37,194 bases of DNA from Flavobacteriales bacterium (lineage in GTDB: Bacteria; Bacteroidota; Bacteroidia; Flavobacteriales_D; Crocinitomicaceae). A program made the position numbers and the translations under genes. The notes under the pieces are model-generated. The model made no database searches. It was not told the DNA's origin and saw nothing but the letters and a program-made list of their open reading frames with translations. Every line of letters begins with the position of its first letter. The stretch's first letter is position 1. The DNA is taken from assembly GCA_947453795.1 (NCBI GenBank), contig CANGIC010000005.1, forward strand, positions 1-37,194, read 5' to 3'. This document shows, in pieces, positions 1 to 7,065 of the stretch.

Positions 1-2
1 GA

Positions 3-128
3 ACGTACACGGTTACCAGATTGAATGAAAGCTACACAGAGGCCCCGGAAAGGCTTTGGTTATGCGGAGTAACCAAGTTTGTTTTCGATAGTGATTATCC
101 GGAAGCGATAAGTGTGAAGTGCAACTGA
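3..128 (+). CDS. 3' end of an unidentified gene (partial, low confidence)
   Basis: An open frame enters from the left edge and ends at a TGA at 126-128, giving 41 residues that finish in ISVKCN. The amino-acid mix looks protein-like (WLCGVTKFVFDSDYPEAI), but I do not recognise the family and the start lies outside the window. The stop codon falls inside the first unit of a 31-bp tandem repeat, so the end of the reading frame may have been altered by repeat expansion. It could equally be a chance open frame. It would be the last gene left of the mobile-element module. Confidence 0.3.
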   Translation, partial: TYTVTRLNESYTEAPERLWLCGVTKFVFDSDYPEAISVKCN

Positions 129-182
129 TTTACAAGCACTAATGTTGCGGAGCAACTGATGTGCAAGCACTAATGTTGCAGA
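121..182. repeat. Two-unit 31-bp tandem repeat
   Basis: Positions 121-151 and 152-182 are near-identical 31-bp units beginning GCAACTGAT and containing CAAGCACTAATGTTGC, followed by the first bases of a third unit (GCAAC) at 183. The units differ at about three positions. Each contains GCAAC and GTTGC, which can pair. No function can be assigned. Confidence 0.8.
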
Positions 183-262
183 GCAACGAATGTCTTCGAC
201 GAATGCCCGTTGGGCGAATGCACATGGCTGTGCGAGGGTTTTCAACGAGGGCAAAGAGGTAC

Positions 263-293
263 AAAAAAAAGCCCCGAATAATTCGGGGCTTTT
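263..293 (-). terminator. Intrinsic terminator, possibly bidirectional
   Basis: A perfect 9-bp stem GCCCCGAAT/ATTCGGGGC with a one-base loop lies at 271-289. It is flanked by eight A on the left (eight U for minus-strand transcripts) and by a shorter T run on the right. It fits best as the end of the minus-strand transcript starting near 437, and may also stop rightward transcription from the gene at the left edge. Confidence 0.8.
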
Positions 294-437
294 CAAGCGG
301 AGAGAGTGGATTATGAACCATCCACTCCAACGTCTTTATATTCAATAATTTATTTCAACTTTTTCACCCTAGAAACCCCGGTAGAAACCAAGCAACCCAA
401 TTGGGGGGCTTGACTGAACTCCTTGTGTCTCATTCAG
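263..437 (-). ncRNA. Candidate small RNA with its own promoter and terminator
   Basis: On the minus strand a good Bacteroidota promoter at 444-473 is followed by about 170 nt with no credible gene and then a strong intrinsic terminator at 263-289. Within the presumed transcript there is a local hairpin (GAGTGGA/TCCACTC, 304-327), an AAGC-CCC/GGG-GCTT element around 390-412, and a possible long-range TCAAGC/GCTTGA pairing. A 68-codon frame begins at 345 but runs straight through the terminator and has no recognisable domain, so a non-coding transcript is more likely. The size would suit a 6S-like or other regulatory RNA, but I cannot match it to a known family by eye. Confidence 0.45.
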
Positions 438-443
438 GTATTG

Positions 444-473
444 CAAATATAAGAGTTTCTTTTTGAAAATCAA
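444..473 (-). promoter_or_regulatory. Bacteroidota-type promoter, minus strand
   Basis: Read on the minus strand, TTG (473-471) is followed after exactly 19 bases by TATATTTG (451-444), matching the Bacteroidota -33 TTTG / -7 TAnnTTTG consensus. It points left toward the hairpin and terminator at 263-327, with a predicted start near 437. Confidence 0.55.
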
Positions 474-710
474 TTCAGAATGAACCCAAAAATGTTGCCG
501 GCGATTTTCTAGTGTACCATAAAATTTTTCTGCTGGCTCAATCACTCGATTTGCTCAAATATGACCAGGTGAACAATTGAACACTACCCAAATGAACATT
601 TGCTCATGAGGTGATCCCCCCATTTCCACCACTTTTGTCTTTAGTACAAATACTAAAAAATCAATTTTTTTTGGCAACACTAGTTGCATTTTTTGAAATC
701 ATATCTAGGG

Positions 711-753
711 TGGCAGATGGCAAGGTATATATATATATCCTTGCCATTTGCCA
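711..753. repeat. 43-bp TA-centred palindrome (15-bp arms)
   Basis: Arms TGGCAGATGGCAAGG (711-725) and CCTTGCCATTTGCCA (739-753) pair along all 15 positions with a single G-T wobble. The 13-base centre is an uninterrupted TATATATATATAT run that is itself self-complementary, so the element could extrude as a cruciform. No U-run follows it, which argues against a simple terminator. It lies about 110 bp before the rteC-like start. Confidence 0.75.
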
Positions 754-790
754 CATGGTGATTTCACCCGATTTCGAGGAGGAAAACACC

Positions 791-835
791 ATGGTTTTTT
801 CGGTAACATCTCGCAATTTTATCAGTTATGCTTAA
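791..835 (+). CDS. Possible 14-residue leader peptide upstream of rteC
   Basis: A short frame, MVFSVTSRNFISYA, starts at an ATG 7 bases after a strong AGGAGG and ends 26 bp before the rteC-like ATG, in the same frame as rteC. Shine-Dalgarno sequences are usually weak or absent in Bacteroidota, which makes this one stand out. Leader-peptide control is known for the tetQ-rteA-rteB operon of Bacteroides conjugative transposons. Here the role is inference, and the frame could be coincidence. Confidence 0.3.
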   Translation: MVFSVTSRNFISYA

Positions 836-861
836 TATCAACTATTCAAACTATTTTAAAA

Positions 862-1711
862 ATGAAAGAAAACTTAACCGTTGTCCTAGAACAACTAAAA
901 ACAGCGAAGATCCAGGTGAGTCGTAGAACTCTCCGAAAACAGATCAATCTTTTTGAATTTGATGATTCACATGAAATTGAATTCAATGGGCATCAATCAA
1001 CCAACAGTCTCGAAGATTACCTCTACAACCTCTATTCCCCTATAAAGAGGCAGGTAGATGATCTGGTGAATAACCTGCCTAAAGAGCCACAAGAGCTCCA
1101 AAAGGACTTTGACCTGGCCAGTTTCGAGGTCAAGGAATTCCGACAACGGTATTTCCCAAAGGAAAATATCGAGGTTTTACTTCATCGCGTTGAGCTGCAT
1201 AAATCCACTCCAAAGGAGCTTAAACAGGATGAGGCAATAAAAAAAAATCCTGAACTATTTTTCTGTACAGTATAAGATTCTCGAAATGCTGGAGGAATTG
1301 TTCCGGCATCGCATCGTGCACATCAACAAATTCTGCCTATCTAGAAATTCTCCAACCATTCATGATCCGGATTCTATCCTTCCCACCAAGCAAGAATTAT
1401 CTGCCTATCTATCCGGTCAACTTTCTCTATTCCCAAAAGGCAGCGGATCAACCCTTATTCGTTGGAAACGCGACAAGGTCGAGTTTATCGAGCTTTTTAT
1501 TGCCGTCTATGAAAGCAATTCAGTAATATCTACCTCTAAGAGTAAATTAACCAGGAAGGAATTTTTCGGCCTTTTAATGTGGTTTTTCAATATTCAAATT
1601 GGCAACCTGGATTCGTCACTTACAGCAGCAAAAAATCGTAAAATCGAGAACAGTCCTTTTCTTAAAGAGTTATTGGTCGCATTTGAATCGTATTGCAATC
1701 GGAAAGGCTAA
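862..1711 (+). pseudogene. rteC: rteC-like regulator split by a frameshift
   Basis: Two adjacent frames together resemble RteC, the DNA-binding activator of excision genes in Bacteroides conjugative transposons. The first part (862-1275, 137 residues from an ATG near KENLTVV) ends AIKKNPELFFCTV and then a stop. The second continues in the next frame from about 1262-1271 (QYKILEML...) to 1711 and carries the typical RteC C-terminus, with IRWKRDKVEFIELFIAVYES and the final helical FNIQIGNLDSS region. A one-base change around 1264-1273 would restore a single protein of roughly 280 residues. There is no slippery heptamer at the junction, so a real inactivating indel or a sequencing error is more likely than programmed frameshifting. 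The first frame is also open upstream of 862, but RteC-like sequence begins only near the chosen ATG. Confidence 0.65.
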
Positions 1712-1721
1712 AAAAAATCTT

Positions 1722-1744
1722 ATTGTAGTACAATTGTAGTACAA
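1722..1744. promoter_or_regulatory. Tandem palindromic operator (2 x TTGTAGTACAA)
   Basis: Two back-to-back copies of the 11-bp palindrome TTGTA-G-TACAA occupy 1723-1733 and 1734-1744. They lie between the end of the rteC-like gene and the HTH gene starting at 1797. A related imperfect site (CTTTAGTACAA, 9 of 11 bases) lies at 639-649 upstream of rteC. The position matches the known logic of RteC binding inverted repeats upstream of excision genes, although the HTH protein itself is another candidate binder. Confidence 0.6.
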
Positions 1745-1796
1745 TAATCAACCGAAATCTTCTCGCTAGTCTTGCAGCCGAAATAAATCGGCAGCT

Positions 1797-2102
1797 ATGT
1801 GGAATACCCAACAAAATAACGAGAATGCAGTCATCAAGTCCTTGGTTGAAAGGCTGGAAAAGGTTGAAAGAAAGCTCAACGAAATCAGTAAGGAAGTTAA
1901 TGAGCCAAAATCGGAATTCAAGTATCTGGATGTTATCAATGCTTCCAAATTCTTGGGGATGTCTAGAGCTAAGCTCTACATCCTTATGCGTGATGGTGTA
2001 ATACCATACACCTATGTCGGAAATCAGCGCAGACTGATTATGGCCGACCTGGTGAAGTATGTCGAAAAGAATTACATCCCGGCAAAGAAATCCATTTTAT
2101 AA
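1797..2102 (+). CDS. Excisionase-like HTH (MerR/HTH_17-type) DNA-binding protein
   Basis: This 101-residue protein has an N-terminal coiled-coil stretch (about residues 10-35, KSLVERLEKVERKLNEISKE). A MerR-like helix-turn-helix of the excisionase/HTH_17 family follows at about 42-95, with the diagnostic ASKFLGMSRAKLYILMRDG helix and the wing YVGNQRRLIMADLVKYVEK. Such proteins act as excisionases or replication and regulatory factors in Bacteroidota elements. It lies directly after the tandem palindromes and 20 bp before the primase gene, so the two are probably one operon. A small hairpin (GCCGA/TCGGC, 1777-1792) sits just before the start codon and could mask initiation. The N-terminal coiled coil suggests it works as a dimer. 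Confidence 0.75.
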   Translation: MWNTQQNNENAVIKSLVERLEKVERKLNEISKEVNEPKSEFKYLDVINASKFLGMSRAKLYILMRDGVIPYTYVGNQRRLIMADLVKYVEKNYIPAKKSIL

Positions 2103-2122
2103 CTCTTAAACTAAGTAACTAC

Positions 2123-4198
2123 ATGTCATTAAACAAAGATACTATTCTAAACCTTACCAATGGTGGTATAGATGTTTTCAAACACTTCCTGGGAAGCAAG
2201 TTTACCAAGATTGAAAAATCATTCAAGAGCCCATTTTACAACGATAAGAAGGCCTCCTGCTACATCTACCTGGACAAGAAATCCAGGACTTTTAAATTCA
2301 AGGATTTTGGAGATGCCGAATACAGTGGTGATTGCTTCTTCTTTGTGAGTAAGGTTTTTGGATTGAGCTGTGATGACAAAGAAGATTTTATAAGGATCCT
2401 TGAAATCATTGACCAGGAGCTGCATCTCAATCTAGAGGACAAAGACCAAAAGCTCGATCGCATTCTTCGAGAAAATAAAGGCGAAGTAAAAGTGGCTGCA
2501 CAACTGCCTTCCATTCATGATGGATTTGAAACAGCCCAAACCAAAATGCCATTACAGGCAAAGGAATTTACGCCCAAAGAAATTGCCTTTTGGGCGCAGT
2601 ATGGAATCAGCAAGGAAATTCTCGACAAGTACCATGTGATTTCCATTCAAAGTTTTTCAGGAGTTGGCAAAGAGGGAAAAGAATACATCCTTGAAACCAA
2701 CGACACAGAGCCGATTTTCGGCTACCAGGGACGCAGATACACGAAGTTGTACCGACCTAATTCAAAACTTCGGTTCTTATACACCGGTGAAGTCACCGAG
2801 AACTATGTATTCGGATTTGACCAGCTGCCGATTCGTGGAGATGTGCTTTTCATTACCGGTGGCGAAAAAGATGTTCTTAGTCTCGTTTCACATGGATTGA
2901 CTGCTATTTGCTTCAACAGTGAAACGGCAAATATCCCAAAGAACATGATCCGAGGGTTGAGCTATCGGTTCAAGCACATCACATTGCTCTACGATGTAGA
3001 TGATACCGGACTTGCAGCCATGGAAAAGCTCATCGGATCTTTGAAAGAATATCAACTCAAAAGTTTGCGCCTGCCTCTATCCGGTGAAAAAAACGAGAAG
3101 GACATTTCCGACTTTTTTAAGATGGGACACACCCAGGACGACCTGATGATGTTGTTTCGTGAAATGCTAGACCAGCTGTATGAAGATACCATTGCGGTTA
3201 TGCGTTCCTGTGAAATTGATTTTGATAATCCGCCCAAGGCTCCGGAGCCATTGCTCACGATCAATGATGTAACTATTGGGACACCTGGAAACCTTGTTTG
3301 TATAGCAGGTTCAGAAGGCAGCGGAAAGACAAACTTTTTAGGAGGCATCCTTTCGGGTGCTATTAAGCCTGAAGGAATTGATATTGACACCTTAGGAACG
3401 ACCATTCGAGAGAATATAGACGAACAATCTGTTATCCTTTATGATACTGAGCAATCGGAATTTCAGCTCTACAAAAACCTCACATACATTTTGAAGCGAG
3501 CCAGCTTGAGCAAGCCACCTGCTTGGTTCAAGGCTTACTGCCTGGTTGGAATATCTAGGAATGAGCGAATGAACCTAATCCTGGAATCCATGGATAGATT
3601 CTTTTACGAAAACGGTGGAATCCACATGGTAGTGATTGACGGAATTGCTGACTTACTGGGAGCCGTAAACGATGAGGAAAGCTCCGTGAAGTTGGTTGAG
3701 GAATTGTTCCGCATGGCAGCGATCTACAATACCGTTATCATCTGCGTATTGCACATGGCTCCTTCCGGAATGAAACTACGAGGGCATCTTGGTTCGGAAG
3801 TACAACGCAAGGCTGCCGGAATTCTTCTAATAGAAAAAGACGAGAACAATAATTCAAGTGTCATCAAGGCGCTGAAAGTGAGAGACGGATCACCATTGGA
3901 TGTTCCGATGATACAATTCGGCTGGAGCAAAGAAGAAGGCCGTCATGTTTACCTGGGCGAAAAGAGCAAGGAGGATTCTGAAATGCGAAAAGCCAGCGAG
4001 TTGAAAGATGCAGCAACAACCATTTTTAAGGATAAGCACCTAATCACGAACCAAAATCTGATAAAGGCAGTCATGGAACACCTTGATGTGAAGGAGCGCA
4101 CCGCTAGAGCCTACATCAAATACATGAGAGAACACGAAATCATTGAAAGAAGCTCCGGAAATCCCCAGGAATACCAACTTTTTGCCATGCCTTTCTAA
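2123..4198 (+). CDS. Toprim primase fused to RecA-like ATPase (replication protein)
   Basis: A 691-residue replication protein of the kind found in Bacteroidota integrative elements. The N-terminus (about 35-80) resembles a primase zinc-binding fold with the cysteines lost (SPFYNDKKASCYIYLD...KFKDFG). A Toprim domain follows, with GGEKDV near residue 246 and LLYDVDDTG near 290. A RecA-like ATPase then starts with Walker A GSEGSGKTN (about 396-404) and has a Walker B-like MVVIDGIADLLG near 510. The last 65 residues look like a winged helix (ITNQNLIKAVMEHLDVKERT). It should prime and perhaps unwind DNA for element replication. It follows the HTH gene by 20 bp and ends just before a strong terminator, closing the left-hand module. 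Confidence 0.8.
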   Translation: MSLNKDTILNLTNGGIDVFKHFLGSKFTKIEKSFKSPFYNDKKASCYIYLDKKSRTFKFKDFGDAEYSGDCFFFVSKVFGLSCDDKEDFIRILEIIDQELHLNLEDKDQKLDRILRENKGEVKVAAQLPSIHDGFETAQTKMPLQAKEFTPKEIAFWAQYGISKEILDKYHVISIQSFSGVGKEGKEYILETNDTEPIFGYQGRRYTKLYRPNSKLRFLYTGEVTENYVFGFDQLPIRGDVLFITGGEKDVLSLVSHGLTAICFNSETANIPKNMIRGLSYRFKHITLLYDVDDTGLAAMEKLIGSLKEYQLKSLRLPLSGEKNEKDISDFFKMGHTQDDLMMLFREMLDQLYEDTIAVMRSCEIDFDNPPKAPEPLLTINDVTIGTPGNLVCIAGSEGSGKTNFLGGILSGAIKPEGIDIDTLGTTIRENIDEQSVILYDTEQSEFQLYKNLTYILKRASLSKPPAWFKAYCLVGISRNERMNLILESMDRFFYENGGIHMVVIDGIADLLGAVNDEESSVKLVEELFRMAAIYNTVIICVLHMAPSGMKLRGHLGSEVQRKAAGILLIEKDENNNSSVIKALKVRDGSPLDVPMIQFGWSKEEGRHVYLGEKSKEDSEMRKASELKDAATTIFKDKHLITNQNLIKAVMEHLDVKERTARAYIKYMREHEIIERSSGNPQEYQLFAMPF

Positions 4199-4207
4199 CA
4201 ATATTCC

Positions 4208-4222
4208 CATGGTATTACCATG
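4208..4222. repeat. Short palindrome CATGGT-ATT-ACCATG
   Basis: A 6-bp perfect inverted repeat with a three-base loop lies immediately after the primase stop codon. It could be the first hairpin of a composite terminator with the stem at 4253-4282, or a processing site. Confidence 0.45.
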
Positions 4223-4252
4223 AGATTACCGGTCTTGCCCCCCATTTCCGGT

Positions 4253-4288
4253 GAGAGTCCTTGGTTTTTACCAGGGACTTTCTTTTTT
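4253..4288 (+). terminator. Intrinsic terminator after the primase gene
   Basis: A 12-bp stem GAGAGTCCTTGG/CCAGGGACTTTC (two G-T pairs) with the six-base loop TTTTTA is followed by TTTTTT. It ends plus-strand transcription of the HTH-primase operon and separates it from the Ter cargo island. Confidence 0.8.
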
Positions 4289-4350
4289 GACCTCAGTTGT
4301 CACGAATTATGGCAGTTCTAACACGATTATAAATTCGGAACTCGTTTATT

Positions 4351-4380
4351 TTTGTAAATACGATATATTTATTACTTTTG
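4351..4380 (+). promoter_or_regulatory. Promoter of the Ter/TerY-P operon
   Basis: TTTG (4351-4354), then 18 bases, then TACTTTTG (4373-4380) is a full match to the Bacteroidota -33/-7 consensus. Transcription should start near 4387, about 35 bases before the first terD ATG at 4422, with no other gene between. Confidence 0.7.
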
Positions 4381-4391
4381 ACAAATTTGTC
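4380..4391. promoter_or_regulatory. Perfect 12-bp palindrome over the Ter transcription start
   Basis: GACAAATTTGTC is a perfect palindrome beginning at the last base of the -7 element and covering the predicted start site. A repressor bound here would block initiation directly. No regulator gene lies in the Ter operon; the nearest is the XRE protein at 12281. Confidence 0.5.
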
Positions 4392-4421
4392 TAATGAACT
4401 CACCAAATAAAATATAGATAT

Positions 4422-4997
4422 ATGGCCATTAATTTACAAAAAGGGCAAAAAATTGACATTGGCTTGTCAAAGATGAGTGTCGGTCTTGGATGGACACCAA
4501 ATGAAGGTACTGGTTATGATTTTGATTTGGATGCTTCAGCATTCATGATTAACGAAGGGAGATTAATACCAGCTGAGCAATATTTTGTTTTCTACGGAAA
4601 CACAGACTCTCCTGATGGTGCGTTGCATCATACTGGCGATGATCCAACTGGAGGCAATAGTGCGGATGGTGATGATGAAACTATTGAAGTTGATCTATCA
4701 AAAGTTGAAGCATCCATTAATGAAATTTTGTTTGTTGTAACAATTCATGATGCGATTAATCGCAAACAAAATTATGGTCAAGTAAGAGATAGTTACATTC
4801 GTGTAGTTGATCAATCTAATGGGCAAGAAGTAGCCAAATATGAACTAGGTGAAGACTTTTCAATTGAAACTGCTGTTGAGTTCGGTAGACTTTATAGAAA
4901 AGATGGAAAATGGAAATTTGAAGCTTCAGGAATTGGTTACAAAGAGGACCTGGCATTTTTCTTAGCGAAATATTACAAGGGACAAATCATTAAATAA
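4422..4997 (+). CDS. terD: TerD-family calcium-binding stress protein (first copy)
   Basis: A 191-residue TerD-fold protein close to the usual family length. Diagnostic segments are MAINLQKGQKIDI at the start, GYDFDLDASAF (31-41), HTGDDPTGG (70-78) and ADGDDETIEVDLSKV (81-95). The aspartates in these segments form the calcium sites of characterised TerD proteins. It ends with the typical RLYRKDGKWKFEASGIGY block. TerD proteins are cytoplasmic or membrane-associated factors of tellurite and general stress systems, and their biochemical role is unsettled. It is the first gene after the operon promoter and is followed 17 bp later by a paralogue. In this context it is better read as part of a TerY-P signalling system than as dedicated tellurite resistance. 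Confidence 0.92.
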   Translation: MAINLQKGQKIDIGLSKMSVGLGWTPNEGTGYDFDLDASAFMINEGRLIPAEQYFVFYGNTDSPDGALHHTGDDPTGGNSADGDDETIEVDLSKVEASINEILFVVTIHDAINRKQNYGQVRDSYIRVVDQSNGQEVAKYELGEDFSIETAVEFGRLYRKDGKWKFEASGIGYKEDLAFFLAKYYKGQIIK

Positions 4998-5014
4998 TAA
5001 ATCCTTACAACATT

Positions 5015-5779
5015 ATGGCAATTAATTTACAGAAAGGTCAAACTATTGATCTTAGGAAAAACGATAAAGGTGAGAGTGTTTATGATCTCTCTCAAGTCAC
5101 TGTTGGATTAGGTTGGGATGTTAGAGAAGAGAAAAAAGGATTTCTCGGTAAACTCTTTAGTGGTAACAAAGAAGCAGATTTTGATCTTGATGCGATTGCT
5201 TTTTTACTAGATAAGAATGGACAAGTTTCCAACCTAGGAAGGGATTTACAATTTTCAAATGGACATAAAGTTGGTTTGCACGGTGGCGATCTTATTTATT
5301 TCAATAGCATGACATTTCCTTCAGGAACCGGCACTTCCTCTATGCTATATCCTGCTGGAACACCCAAGTCGACAATGGCTCAAAGAGTTAATCAATTATT
5401 GAATAATGGTGAATTAATTGTTCATACAGGTGACAATCTTACAGGAGAAGGTGAAGGTGATGACGAACAAATTATAGTTAAGCTAAATTCCTTGCCATCA
5501 CGAGTAGATAAAATTCTTTTTTTGGTTTGTATCTATCAAGGTCAAGCCAGAAATCAGCATTTCGGTCAAGTAGATAATGCGTTTATAAGAGCCTGTGATG
5601 CCAAGGGAAAGGAAATTGCTCGTTACAGCCTTTCTAATAGTCCTGAATTTAATGGTATGAGGTCTATGGTTTTCGGAGAAATGTATAGACACAATGAAGA
5701 ATGGAAATTCCGTGCATTGGGCAATCCGGAGGCAACTGATAGCTTTGTAAATATTTTGAAACGATACGTAAAACAATAA
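5015..5779 (+). CDS. TerD-family protein with insertions (second copy)
   Basis: A 254-residue paralogue of the preceding gene, sharing the MAINLQKGQ start, ADFDLDAIAF (54-63), HTGDNLTGEGEGDDEQIIV (137-155) and the C-terminal MYRHNEEWKFRALG block. It is longer because of two insertions: a GFLGKLFSGNK loop before the first calcium motif, and about 45 residues (91-136) between the strand HGGDLIYFNS and NGELIVHTGD. The GFLGKLF loop is also seen in other long TerD paralogues. It lies 17 bp after the first terD and 4 bp before the first vWA gene, in one operon. The acidic calcium ligands are intact. Confidence 0.9.
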   Translation: MAINLQKGQTIDLRKNDKGESVYDLSQVTVGLGWDVREEKKGFLGKLFSGNKEADFDLDAIAFLLDKNGQVSNLGRDLQFSNGHKVGLHGGDLIYFNSMTFPSGTGTSSMLYPAGTPKSTMAQRVNQLLNNGELIVHTGDNLTGEGEGDDEQIIVKLNSLPSRVDKILFLVCIYQGQARNQHFGQVDNAFIRACDAKGKEIARYSLSNSPEFNGMRSMVFGEMYRHNEEWKFRALGNPEATDSFVNILKRYVKQ

Positions 5780-5783
5780 CAAC

Positions 5784-6422
5784 ATGAGAAGATTACCAGT
5801 ATACCTATTGCTTGACACATCAGGATCCATGATGGGCGAGCCAATCGAGGCTGTAAAAAATGGAGTTCAGACAATGGTGTCTGCTTTGAGACAAGACCCT
5901 TATGCTTTGGAAACAGCGTTTTTAAGTATAATTACTTTTAACTCATCAGCAAATCAACCAGTACCATTAACTGAATTGACAAGTTTTCAGACTCCTCCAA
6001 TCGAAGCATCTGGAACTACTTCTTTAGGTGCTGCGCTTACCCTCCTAGCTCAAAGAGCCGATTCAGAAGTGAATAAAACTACTACAGAGCAAAAAGGTGA
6101 CTGGAAGCCAATTGTGTTTATAATGACTGATGGAATGCCAACTGATGATTGGCAGAAAGGCTTAAATGACTTCCAAAAGCAAAAATGGGGAATGGTGGTA
6201 GCTTGCGCTGCTGGCCAAGCTGTCGATACATCTATTTTGAAACAAATAACAGAAATAGTTGTGCAGCTTGATACAGCTGATTCATCTTCATTCAAAGCAT
6301 TTTTCAAATGGGTTTCTGCCTCAATAAGTACAAGTAGCGCCAAGATTGAAGAAGGAGGAAAAGAAGTTGGAGGATTGAATGAATTACCGCCACCACCGCC
6401 AGAAGTAAATGTTGTTGTATAA
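5784..6422 (+). CDS. terY: TerY-like vWA protein 1
   Basis: A 212-residue von Willebrand A-domain protein of the TerY family. The metal-ion-dependent adhesion site is complete: DTSGS near residue 11, TTSLGAAL near 76, and MTDGMPTD near 112. The start MRRLPVYLLLDTSGSM is typical of TerY. The C-terminus ends in a proline-rich tail, NELPPPPPEVNVVV, which the next gene also carries. Its stop codon overlaps the next gene's ATG (TAATGG), suggesting translational coupling. TerY proteins are part of the TerY-P triad with a PP2C phosphatase and a kinase, both found downstream, and are thought to act as scaffolds or phospho-substrates. Confidence 0.9.
   Translation: MRRLPVYLLLDTSGSMMGEPIEAVKNGVQTMVSALRQDPYALETAFLSIITFNSSANQPVPLTELTSFQTPPIEASGTTSLGAALTLLAQRADSEVNKTTTEQKGDWKPIVFIMTDGMPTDDWQKGLNDFQKQKWGMVVACAAGQAVDTSILKQITEIVVQLDTADSSSFKAFFKWVSASISTSSAKIEEGGKEVGGLNELPPPPPEVNVVV
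6379..6403 (+). repeat. 25-bp exact repeat coding a Pro-rich tail (second copy 7016-7040)
   Basis: The 25 bases from AATGAATTACCGCC to CCGCCAG are identical at 6379-6403 and 7016-7040, at equivalent places near the ends of two adjacent vWA genes. They encode NELPPPPP. The rest of the two genes has diverged considerably, so the identity is either recent conversion or strong constraint. Confidence 0.85.
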
Positions 6423-7060
6423 TGGTTAGAAGACTTCCTGTATACTTATTGCTTGACACGTCTGGCTCAATGAAAGGTGAGCCAATTGAATCTGTGAAGG
6501 TTGGATTGGAAGCGATGGTTAGTTCACTTAGGAAGGATCCTTTTGCATTGGAATCGGTTCACCTATCAATTATAACATTTGATAGAGAAGTTAAGGACAT
6601 ACTTCCATTGACTGAATTAGAGAATTTAACACTCCCAGACATTATTACTCCTGAGAGTGGCCCTACGCATTTAGGAATGGCCTTGGAGTTGTTATATGAA
6701 AGGTGTAACAAGGAATTCATTCGAGGTTCTTCCACCCAAAAAGGTGATTGGAAACCTTTGTTATTTATTATGACTGATGGTAAACCAAGTGATATGGCAA
6801 AATATCAAGAGTTTATACCTAAAATACAATCACTCGGTTTTGGAAGTATAGTTGCTTGTGCTGCCGGACCAAAATCAAACTCTGAGAGTTTAAAACTATT
6901 AACTGAAAATGTAGTGCATTTAGATACAACAGACAGTAGCACATTTTCACATTTTTTCAAGTGGGTTTCAGCTTCTGTTAGTATTGGTAATAGAAGTCAA
7001 GGATCAGGCGATAACAATGAATTACCGCCACCACCGCCAGATGTTCATCCTGTAATATAA
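6422..7060 (+). CDS. TerY-like vWA protein 2
   Basis: A 212-residue paralogue of the preceding gene, of the same length, beginning MVRRLPVYLLLDTSGSMKGEP. The metal-site motifs are DTSGS, PTHLGMAL and MTDGKPSD, all intact. The shared block KGDWKPLLFIMTDG before the third motif is a TerY signature. The C-terminus again ends in a proline-rich tail, NELPPPPPDVHPVI. Its ATG overlaps the upstream stop. Three tandem vWA genes suggest that different TerY proteins bring different partners to the phosphatase-kinase pair; this is inference. Confidence 0.9.
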   Translation: MVRRLPVYLLLDTSGSMKGEPIESVKVGLEAMVSSLRKDPFALESVHLSIITFDREVKDILPLTELENLTLPDIITPESGPTHLGMALELLYERCNKEFIRGSSTQKGDWKPLLFIMTDGKPSDMAKYQEFIPKIQSLGFGSIVACAAGPKSNSESLKLLTENVVHLDTTDSSTFSHFFKWVSASVSIGNRSQGSGDNNELPPPPPDVHPVI

Positions 7061-7065
7061 AATTT

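Larger units (their letters stand above)
474..861. other. Gene-free control region upstream of rteC
   Basis: No convincing coding region is present. The stretch holds an inverted repeat TTTAGTA-CAAA-TACTAAA (640-657), a long TA-centred palindrome (711-753), a small GGTGA-TT-TCACC palindrome (757-768), and a purine-rich AGGAGG at 778-783 ahead of a 14-codon frame (791-835). The density of palindromes suggests control of rteC transcription, or possibly a replication or processing site. No clear -33/-7 promoter pair was found on the plus strand. Confidence 0.5.

Noticed and set aside
139-345. Minus-strand 68-codon frame starting MNIKTLEWMVHNPL
   Set aside because: It reads straight through a perfect intrinsic terminator and across a tandem repeat and shows no domain; a non-coding transcript is a better reading.
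726-738. TATATA run as a promoter box
   Set aside because: It is the centre of a long palindrome, and no Bacteroidota -33/-7 pair with proper spacing surrounds it.
1238-1275. Programmed frameshift in rteC at the A9 run
   Set aside because: The frame is still correct after the A run (NPELFFC is in frame), and the break lies downstream without a slippery heptamer.
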